From Candidatus Saccharimonadales bacterium (GTDB lineage Bacteria; Patescibacteriota; Saccharimonadia; Saccharimonadales; UBA4665): a stretch of 7,639 nt of DNA. Both the position numbers and the translations under genes were made by a program. Numbering within the stretch: the first letter of the stretch is position 1; every line of letters begins with the position of its first letter. The stretch is from assembly GCA_025450135.1 (NCBI GenBank), contig JANWHZ010000031.1, positions 1 to 7,639 on the forward strand, in the 5' to 3' direction. A model generated the notes under the pieces. It had not been told where the DNA came from and did no database searches. It was given only the letters and a program-made list of their open reading frames with translations. Positions 1-5,284 of this stretch are shown here, piece after piece.

Positions 1-232
1 GCTGTCGGTATTCTGTTTCGAAATCATAGACCGTAAATGGGATGCCAAGCTGCACAGCTACGCGTTTTGCATCCTGATAGTCTTCTTTCCAGGGGCAGTG
101 CATGCCGGGCAAGTCCTTGCTCCAGTTCTTCATGTATACACCTGTGACATCGTAACCCTGCTCTTTGAGCAGCGCCGCTGTTACTGACGAGTCGACACCA
201 CCACTCATTCCGACAAACACTTTTTTCGACAT
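1..232 (-). CDS. mnmA: tRNA-specific 2-thiouridylase MnmA, N-terminal part (runs off the left edge)
   Basis: The gene starts at the ATG at 232 (minus) and leaves the window after 77 codons. MnmA makes 2-thiouridine at the wobble position (U34) of Lys, Glu and Gln tRNAs in the cytoplasm. It adenylates U34 with ATP and then transfers sulfur through catalytic cysteines. Visible here is the N-terminal PP-loop ATPase motif SGGVDSS at residues 10-16, followed by GVYMKNW (31-37), a segment typical of MnmA. The stretch PGMHCPWKEDYQDAKRVA (42-59) also fits the family. The catalytic cysteine region lies beyond the window, so completeness cannot be judged. Family members are usually about 350-380 residues. 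No Shine-Dalgarno sequence precedes the ATG; an extended -10 element ends about 9 bases upstream, suggesting a very short leader. The gene is divergent from the GDSL hydrolase and appears unrelated to the surface locus. Confidence 0.95.
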   Translation of the reverse strand, partial: MSKKVFVGMSGGVDSSVTAALLKEQGYDVTGVYMKNWSKDLPGMHCPWKEDYQDAKRVAVQLGIPFTVYDFETEYRQ

Positions 233-241
233 AGCCGTACT

Positions 242-250
242 ATTTTAGCA
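242..250 (-). promoter_or_regulatory. Putative extended -10 promoter of mnmA
   Basis: On the minus strand the sequence reads TGCTAAAAT: an extended -10 (TG, one base, then TAAAAT, 5 of 6 matches to consensus). There is no good -35 at 16-18 bases upstream, as is common for extended -10 promoters. Transcription would start about 3 bases before the mnmA ATG, giving an almost leaderless mRNA. The call rests on sequence similarity only. Confidence 0.4.
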
Positions 251-296
251 AACTACTGTAACTTACTCCACATCTCAATCTGCGGAAACTTGTACT

Positions 297-998
297 ATGA
301 AAGGTATGTCGTTGCGTCAATTCTATGACCGCTTGTGTTCTCAGTTTGGACGGATATTCCGCAGATCACGGTCGCCATTCGTGTATGTGGCTCTCGGCGA
401 CAGTACAGTCGAAGGTATTGGAGCGTCGCATCCGAGCAGATCATATGCGTCACTGGTATACAGCGACCTGAGCCGGCATTACGCGCCGGTTGACTATCGC
501 AACTTTGGCAAAGGCGGTGCACGAGTTAGTGATGTCGTTACCACGCAACTGAATAGCGCAGTCGAGGCCCATCCGCAGCTGATTACGCTGTCGATCGGTG
601 CAAATGACGTCATCAAACGGACAAGTTTGCGACTCTTTCGCGCCGATCTGCAACGGCTGCTACAGACGCTGCGTGAGCATACCTCGGCCTTGATTGTGAT
701 GACTAACGTTCCTGACTTTTCATTTCATCGACGCATCCCGGGGTCAGTTAAACCGGTCGTACGGCTACGGATTCAGCAGTACAACAGTATTATCACGCGA
801 GCTGCGCAGATACACGATGTGGTACTCGTAGATACATTTAAAGAGAGTGCCACAACCGCGTTGCGCTTTCCAGAAGCAGTTAGCAGCGACAATTTTCATC
901 CCTCGGATCTCGGATATACACTCTGGGCAAACACCATGCTGACGGTCATCCATGAAGAGCTCGGTCACAAGAAACACGGGCGAACAGTGGCTGCTTAG
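297..998 (+). CDS. SGNH/GDSL-family hydrolase
   Basis: This is a 233-residue protein of normal length for a single-domain SGNH (GDSL) esterase/lipase. The family hydrolyses ester bonds in lipids or acylated sugars; the substrate cannot be read from sequence. Block I is VALGDST with the nucleophile Ser36. Block II glycines are in GKGG (71-74). Block III is SIGAND (99-104) with oxyanion-hole Asn103. Block V is SSDNFHP with Asp198 and His201, completing the catalytic set. There is no signal peptide or membrane segment. The N-terminus (about residues 1-26) is basic, with RIFRRSR at 19-25, which could bind membrane or nucleic acid but is not diagnostic. ATG 297 gives the longest frame; ATG 306 is a serious alternative, because a -10-like TACTAT (293-298) lies exactly seven bases before it and overlaps the first ATG. 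Neither start has a good Shine-Dalgarno site. Its TAG overlaps the stop codon of the convergent surface gene. Confidence 0.9.
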   Translation: MKGMSLRQFYDRLCSQFGRIFRRSRSPFVYVALGDSTVEGIGASHPSRSYASLVYSDLSRHYAPVDYRNFGKGGARVSDVVTTQLNSAVEAHPQLITLSIGANDVIKRTSLRLFRADLQRLLQTLREHTSALIVMTNVPDFSFHRRIPGSVKPVVRLRIQQYNSIITRAAQIHDVVLVDTFKESATTALRFPEAVSSDNFHPSDLGYTLWANTMLTVIHEELGHKKHGRTVAA

Positions 999-1882
999 GA
1001 CTGATCGCGGCTGGCCTCAATCGAACGGCGGATAGTAAAGAGCTCGTAGCGCTGGCCTAACCAGAACGCCAGGAGCATAAGCGGGAATGCGATAACCAGC
1101 GGCTGCCACAAGACGACATTCTTAGTTACTGTGGTACCTTGGCCGCCGTTATTGAGCGCACCGCCAATCTTACCATTGCCGACGCCAACGAGCTGCAGAT
1201 ACGCCGATGTTCCATTCGCATCACTAGCTTTGACTACTATGGTGTAGACGCCAGCTTGCGTATACGTATGGGTAATGTTGATTTGCCCAGCAAACGCAAC
1301 AGTCTGCAGATCACTCCCGTTACCGTCGCCCCAGTCCACACTCAGGGCATATGGAGATCTGCCGCCGCTGATAATAACTGGCCACGACAGCACCGATCCA
1401 GGATCGGCACCGAGACGAGCATAGTTGCTCGATGCCGTGACGTGAGTTCCAAACTGGATAAATTGCGCGTCGTTGAAAGTCACCGATACGACGTTTGAAT
1501 CTGGCCCCTGTTGGTCGAGTGCATCATACACTCGTGCAACCAGGTCGTTGCGTCCGCTGAATAGATCGACTTTGAGGCTGTAACTGCCATTCGTGCACGT
1601 TACAGACCCTACGAAAACATTATTAGAGAACACTTTTATGAGCAGCCCAGTTTTGCAAAGTCCGGCCACCGTAATTGGAATTGTGTTAAATACCTGCCCA
1701 CTCGCAGGGGTACCGATGGTCGCCGCTTGGGTCGGTGCGGCACCCGGTACGGTCGCTTCAAGGCCTAGCGAGCTTGACTGCGGATTTTGCGTCGAGCCAA
1801 GTCCCGCGACCGGTACTGTCGAAATAACAAGTATCCCTGCAACTGCAATCAGCATCTCTATAGCACGCTTCAGCCGGTTCAT
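995..1882 (-). CDS. Membrane-anchored surface protein with Ig-like and PKD-like domains
   Basis: This 295-residue exported protein has an N-terminal signal peptide (residues 1 to about 27; basic MNRLKR, then a hydrophobic core ending near VPVAG). An Ig-like beta-sandwich covers about 52-137, with Cys76 and Cys96 placed to form a disulfide. A PKD-like domain covers about 143-233, with the signature WGDG at 184-187, HTY at 205-207 and AGVYTIVVKASD at 210-221. A Gly/Asn-rich linker (234-253) leads to one membrane helix (about 257-276) and a basic cytoplasmic tail with TIRRS. The topology is outside domains, single anchor. Such domains usually mediate protein or glycan contacts; no catalytic motif is seen. 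It is last in the minus-strand surface locus, 72 bases after the DUF916-like gene. GAGGAG lies 17 bases before the ATG, unusually far for a ribosome binding site. An in-frame TAA 15 bases upstream of the ATG leaves no alternative ATG, GTG or TTG start. The exact ligand is unknown. Confidence 0.85.
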   Translation of the reverse strand: MNRLKRAIEMLIAVAGILVISTVPVAGLGSTQNPQSSSLGLEATVPGAAPTQAATIGTPASGQVFNTIPITVAGLCKTGLLIKVFSNNVFVGSVTCTNGSYSLKVDLFSGRNDLVARVYDALDQQGPDSNVVSVTFNDAQFIQFGTHVTASSNYARLGADPGSVLSWPVIISGGRSPYALSVDWGDGNGSDLQTVAFAGQINITHTYTQAGVYTIVVKASDANGTSAYLQLVGVGNGKIGGALNNGGQGTTVTKNVVLWQPLVIAFPLMLLAFWLGQRYELFTIRRSIEASRDQS

Positions 1883-1930
1883 ATCGTGTACTGCTTATGC
1901 TCCTCTACCCACGTTAGCCAAAGCCCGCCA

Positions 1931-1946
1931 AAATAACAAGTTATTT
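1931..1946. repeat. Perfect 7-bp AT-rich inverted repeat
   Basis: AAATAAC-AA-GTTATTT is a perfect palindrome with a 2-base centre. It lies just after the stop codon of the DUF916-like gene and 49 bases before the ATG of the Ig/PKD gene. As RNA it could fold only as a weak 6-bp AT stem with a CTTG loop. No U-tract follows in the direction of transcription, so it is not a convincing terminator. It could be an operator or chance. Confidence 0.35.
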
Positions 1947-1954
1947 ACGAAAGG

Positions 1955-2950
1955 CTACCGTCTGGAAGCGCCCTGGATGACTCGTTGATTGTAGGCGCGG
2001 ATCAGACGTGGCAGGCCGAATATCGCGAAGACAATGAGCAACAAGATAATAACGACTACGATAATGAGCCCGAGCGGAATAACGTAGAAGGTTGTTTGGC
2101 CGCTCAATAGTTGGCCGCTCGAACCGTAGCCAAAGTTACCCATGATTGTATACTGACCGAAGGCGCCAACTTTTGTGAGGTTAACGGTAAATTTACGAAT
2201 ACTATTAGGCAACACGTTTCCGCGTGGTGTCGTGTTGTTAATTTCATATGACGCAAGCTCGGTACTCCCCTGCTTCAGTACAACCTTGCCGAATGGCTGC
2301 TCCTGCACGTCGCCATCGTTTTGGAAGCGAACTGCCGCCACAAGATTATCTCCACTCGTGAAGACTACCTTCGGGCTGTCTTCCGGACTGGTGCGGACAT
2401 CGAGGCTAGCGAGCTTGAGATCTTCTTTGTAATTACCAGGTACTTTGACTAGGATTAACGAGCCGACACTGGCTGATAATGAAACGCTATTATTGCTACT
2501 CGATGAAGCGGGTGCGAAGCGTACCGCACCGTAATATCCGCCGCCAATCGCATCCTTAGGGATGGCAACGGTTACGACAACGCCCTTTTCTTCACCTGCC
2601 TGGAGCGTAAAATTGCCAACTGGGGCAACATACCGTTTTAGGCTGTGCGATGGCGCATATTGATTGGGGTCGAGGAGTAGCGCTGGCTGACCACTTTCAT
2701 TATTGCCAGCAGTAAAGTCGTTCACGAGCGCCTGCAACGTTACTGTAGACTTCGTAACGTTCTGGACGTAGACCGTTACCACTTGCGATTCACCCGGGCT
2801 GATCGTTAAGTTCGTCACTACAGGCGAGACTTTGAGCCCGTTGCCGCTCTGGCTGGATGTGTCAGCTGCTGCAGGCAGTACTGCTGCCACACCGACAAGC
2901 AGGGTTGATACTATGCCCACCGACACTTGCGCTAAGAAACGCCTCATCAT
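1955..2950 (-). CDS. DUF916-like (WxL-interacting-protein-like) membrane-anchored surface protein
   Basis: This 331-residue protein has a signal peptide (residues 1-29, ending LPAAAD). The first extracellular domain (about 38-172) resembles DUF916, the N-terminal domain of WxL-interacting proteins. It opens with LKVSPVVTNLTISPGESQ (39-56) and a VTVYVQN strand, then has GGGYYGAVRF (136-145) and SLILVKVPGN (164-173). A second Ig-like sandwich follows (about 178-285), with FQNDGD (209-214), a usual feature of such domains. One very hydrophobic membrane helix (about 293-312, LGLIIVVVIILLLIVFAIFG) and a basic tail (LIRAYNQR) close the protein. In Firmicutes the DUF916 partner sits next to secreted WxL proteins and helps hold them at the cell wall. 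Here three secreted paralogues lie directly upstream, which fits an analogous role, but that is inference. ATG 2950 is followed by a second ATG at 2947. GAGGG lies 11 bases upstream, a slightly long but plausible ribosome binding site. Confidence 0.8.
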   Translation of the reverse strand: MMRRFLAQVSVGIVSTLLVGVAAVLPAAADTSSQSGNGLKVSPVVTNLTISPGESQVVTVYVQNVTKSTVTLQALVNDFTAGNNESGQPALLLDPNQYAPSHSLKRYVAPVGNFTLQAGEEKGVVVTVAIPKDAIGGGYYGAVRFAPASSSSNNSVSLSASVGSLILVKVPGNYKEDLKLASLDVRTSPEDSPKVVFTSGDNLVAAVRFQNDGDVQEQPFGKVVLKQGSTELASYEINNTTPRGNVLPNSIRKFTVNLTKVGAFGQYTIMGNFGYGSSGQLLSGQTTFYVIPLGLIIVVVIILLLIVFAIFGLPRLIRAYNQRVIQGASRR

Positions 2951-2979
2951 ACTTTCTGTTTCCCTCTTTAGATGTATTC

Positions 2980-3008
2980 ATAGTAACAAAGCGCTAGAAG
3001 TTTGCCAA
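2980..3008 (-). promoter_or_regulatory. Putative sigma70-type promoter of the DUF916-like gene
   Basis: On the minus strand TTGGCA (3003-3008, 5 of 6 to the -35 consensus) is followed after 17 bases by TACTAT (2980-2985, 4 of 6 to the -10). The predicted start is near 2973, giving a leader of about 23 bases that contains AAAGAGGG before the ATG. The -35 lies inside the last codons of the upstream paralogue. The anchored proteins could thus be transcribed independently of the secreted ones. Confidence 0.45.
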
Positions 3009-4067
3009 ACAAATGTAGGTGAGCGTTGAGGCATAGACACCAGCTGGCTGGTTCGAAGTAATGTCGATAATGTAGCTTGCCGTAAGTTTTCTATAGTCAT
3101 CCGAGGTACTTGCAGAAGCGATGGCATCGCCAGACTGGAATCGGAAGAAGTCCGGCTGTGCGTAATTCGCTAGCGGCACCGCATGGCCTGGACCAACTGG
3201 ATCAGTCCCAACCGTGGGCGTAGCATTGGCTACCAAGTTGAGCCCAAACTGCGCCGTACCTGGCCGAGCTACATCCGATGCAACAAGGGCGGAAATGATG
3301 TTATTGCCCGATGTCATCGTCGGCCCGAACACGGTGATGGTGTAGCCATTGGCTGCATTGGTCGTAGTCAGTAGCTGGCTTTGAGCGCTGCTCGTAGCGT
3401 TGCTACTTACATTGCCGAAGTTAATATAGTTCCCGCTCGCATTGTTACAGTCAAACCCGCCAATGGTTACCCCACCGCAAAAAAGCAGAAATGGCGGTAC
3501 TGTCGTACTTATATTTATCTGGCCGTTGAAACTTAGCGCAATGCCGCCGGAATCTGTATCGGCTCCGCTTGCGTCATTCGTCGCGAATGTCTCTAGGCGT
3601 GCATATAACGAGCCGGCCGAACTAGGATTCGTAACGTTTGTGAAGGTATATGTTACTCCGCCGGCAAGCGCCACGCTAGGCACACGACTGAGAATCATGG
3701 TGTTAGTATTGGTCCCCGGCCCATAGATAGAGAAGCCAGTCTCACCAGCTTGTGCGCTTAGCGTCGCCGCGGAAATATTAAAACCAGCTGGCACCATGCA
3801 GGGATCACTAAAAAGCGGATCATTTGAGCAAAACTGCAGCTTGATGGAGCCGAGAGTTTCTGAGGAGGGGATCGTAAAGGTAAGTAGATATGTCGCAATG
3901 GCACTAGCATTGTCATCACTGATGAGAACGCTCCGCTGTGGCAGCTCCGCGCCATACACCGGAGTAAAAAATAGCAGTAGCCCCGCAAGAATACACGGGA
4001 CTACTAGGAGCAAGCGCGCCAATCGTGAGCTACGGACGCTACGGACTTGGCTGCCTACCCTCTTCAT
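2994..4067 (-). CDS. Secreted surface-domain protein, third tandem paralogue
   Basis: This 357-residue protein has a long, basic N-terminus and signal peptide (about 1-40; core RLARLLLVVPCILAGLLLFF, likely cleaved near VYGA). The mature part is Ser/Thr/Asn/Gly-rich and beta-strand-like, with no membrane helix or LPXTG-type sorting signal. It shares an ordered set of motifs with the two upstream genes: RSVLISDD (45-52), QFCSNDPLFSDPC (78-90), VTNPS (145-149), LYARLETF (154-161), DSGGIALS (172-179), LFCGG (195-199) with Cys207, and a C-terminal PAGVYASTLTYICLANF. It is the most divergent copy, ending LANF instead of TGTF and with an extra Cys353 near the end. It starts 15 bases after the stop of the previous paralogue, without a clear ribosome binding site. 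Co-transcription and coupled translation are likely. Function is unrecognised; a structural or adhesive surface role is inferred. Confidence 0.85.
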   Translation of the reverse strand: MKRVGSQVRSVRSSRLARLLLVVPCILAGLLLFFTPVYGAELPQRSVLISDDNASAIATYLLTFTIPSSETLGSIKLQFCSNDPLFSDPCMVPAGFNISAATLSAQAGETGFSIYGPGTNTNTMILSRVPSVALAGGVTYTFTNVTNPSSAGSLYARLETFATNDASGADTDSGGIALSFNGQINISTTVPPFLLFCGGVTIGGFDCNNASGNYINFGNVSSNATSSAQSQLLTTTNAANGYTITVFGPTMTSGNNIISALVASDVARPGTAQFGLNLVANATPTVGTDPVGPGHAVPLANYAQPDFFRFQSGDAIASASTSDDYRKLTASYIIDITSNQPAGVYASTLTYICLANF

Positions 4068-4082
4068 TCATTCAATTGTACC

Positions 4083-5168
4083 TTAGAACGTACCAGTCGC
4101 GATCAACTCTTCAGTCGAGGTATAGACACCGGCTGGGGTGGTGTTGGCGGCGGTGGCTGCCCAAGTGAGTTTTGATACCGAGGAACTTACCGCGCCAGCA
4201 GTCGAGCAAATGCCATCGCCGTATGTACTGGTAGTATTTGTGGTATTAAAGGCGTACTGCGTACCTGAGCCACCATCGTATGGGGAGGTTGCGGTGCAGC
4301 TACCGGCCGTTGAGACGCGCACGCCGAAGTCAGCTGTTCCTGCCGTGAATGTAATAGCTGAGGCACCTGCAGCTGGGATGCTATTGGTGCCGAATTTGAG
4401 CGTATCGCCTTTCAGCCGCACCGTTGCACCACCAGAAGCATTCGTTGATAGACTGAAGTCAGTCAGCGATGTGTCAACTGCGGAGCTATCGATGATTGTA
4501 GTGCCACCGACGGTGTGGCCAATCGTAAAGTCAGGGCTCGTACCACAGCTAAAGCTGTCCGGGTATACACAGAATGAGAGTGTTTCCATAACTTTGGCTG
4601 TAATTGTTACGCTATGTGCCGTTGATAAAGCAATACCACCGTAGTCCGAATAGCTGCCAGGCGCGGCAGAAGTCGCACTGCCGGCTGTACCTGTCGTATA
4701 GGTTAAAATGCGGCCATAGAACGAGGCGGTATTAGACGGATTCGTTACACCGGTTAGGGTAATTGTAACTGGAGTACCGTTCGTAAATGTAACTGTTGAA
4801 GTCGTTAACTTGACACCACGGTTGCTACCGATTGTCGACAGTGTCCAGCTACCACCCGCGGAAGCGCTCGACATGTTAGGTACGTCCGTACCAGCGGTTG
4901 CCGTACAGCTGTCACCGATAATAGGGCTGTTCGAGCAGAAATCGATAATAACATCCGGGTTAGTTATGGTCGTCGCGGGTGTAAATGTTACTTTATAAGT
5001 CACACTCGTCGTGCCCGGTGATGAATCACTCATTTCAATACTTCTGGTCGTGACCTGACCGTTGGCGAATACCGTGCCCTCAAGCGCAGGCACAAGTGCT
5101 ACAGCACCAACTGCAATGGCGGCTGCAATATATATGCCTCTTGCTAAGCGGTGAAATATTATTTTCAT
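4083..5168 (-). CDS. Secreted surface-domain protein, second tandem paralogue
   Basis: This 361-residue protein has a signal peptide (about 1-36; MKIIFHRLARGIYIAAAIAV, cleavage likely near VFA-NGQ). The mature protein is very rich in Ser, Thr, Gly and Ala and has no membrane anchor. Family motifs in order are TRSIEMSD (41-48), DFCSNSPIIGDSC (76-88), GVTNPSN (140-146), FYGRILTYTT (150-159), DYGGIALS (175-182), KVMETLSFCVY (192-202), and the C-terminal LTWAATA (334-340) with PAGVYTST...IATGTF (346-361). Cys78/88 and Cys200/208 sit in conserved pairs. Cys291 and Cys321 match a third, later pair in part of the family. The LTW followed by PAGVY resembles the end of WxL-type domains, but a full WxL motif pair is absent. 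A candidate promoter lies 51 bases upstream, and AGAAAGATAAAG just before the ATG is an A-rich, weak ribosome binding site. Function is unknown; a secreted surface component is the likeliest reading. Confidence 0.88.
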   Translation of the reverse strand: MKIIFHRLARGIYIAAAIAVGAVALVPALEGTVFANGQVTTRSIEMSDSSPGTTSVTYKVTFTPATTITNPDVIIDFCSNSPIIGDSCTATAGTDVPNMSSASAGGSWTLSTIGSNRGVKLTTSTVTFTNGTPVTITLTGVTNPSNTASFYGRILTYTTGTAGSATSAAPGSYSDYGGIALSTAHSVTITAKVMETLSFCVYPDSFSCGTSPDFTIGHTVGGTTIIDSSAVDTSLTDFSLSTNASGGATVRLKGDTLKFGTNSIPAAGASAITFTAGTADFGVRVSTAGSCTATSPYDGGSGTQYAFNTTNTTSTYGDGICSTAGAVSSSVSKLTWAATAANTTPAGVYTSTEELIATGTF

Positions 5169-5218
5169 CTTTATCTTTCTTACTGTTTGTTTAATGTCTT
5201 ACGACTATTACTAACGAG

Positions 5219-5248
5219 ACTTTATCACGCTTACGCTACACTAGGCAA
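5219..5248 (-). promoter_or_regulatory. Putative promoter of the 4083-5168 gene
   Basis: On the minus strand TTGCCT (5243-5248) is followed after 18 bases by TAAAGT (5219-5224). TGA directly precedes the hexamer (5225-5227), so the -10 is of the extended TGn type. The predicted start is near 5212, leaving a leader of about 44 bases. The gap holding it (5169-5284) is the longest in the surface locus and contains no other gene. Confidence 0.45.
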
Positions 5249-5273
5249 GACTAAAGTTGTCATAATAGTTGAT

Positions 5274-5282
5274 TTATCCACA
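5274..5282 (+). promoter_or_regulatory. Perfect DnaA-box match (single)
   Basis: TTATCCACA is an exact match to the consensus DnaA box. It lies two bases past the stop of the glycine-rich gene (minus strand) and about 26 bases upstream of the putative -35 of the next gene. No second good box was seen nearby, so it is not evidence of an origin. It could be a DnaA-linked regulatory site or chance. Confidence 0.35.
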
Positions 5283-5284
5283 GT

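Noticed and set aside
1139..1988. Two plus-strand frames (1139-1498 and 1593-1988)
   Set aside because: Both are antisense to the Ig/PKD gene, which has clear signal peptide, PKD motifs and anchor. Neither has recognisable domains.
4075..4080. Promoter TACAAT directly before the 2994-4067 gene
   Set aside because: It is a fair -10 match seven bases from the ATG, but no -35-like hexamer occurs 16-18 bases upstream. The 15-base gap fits co-transcription better.
4138..4644. 168-codon open frame on the plus strand
   Set aside because: It is antisense to the intact 4083-5168 secreted protein, has no family motifs, and arises from that gene's Ser/Thr/Ala/Gly-rich codons.
5169..5284. Replication origin based on the DnaA box
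   Set aside because: Only one box is present, with no AT-rich unwinding element or dnaA/dnaN genes nearby.
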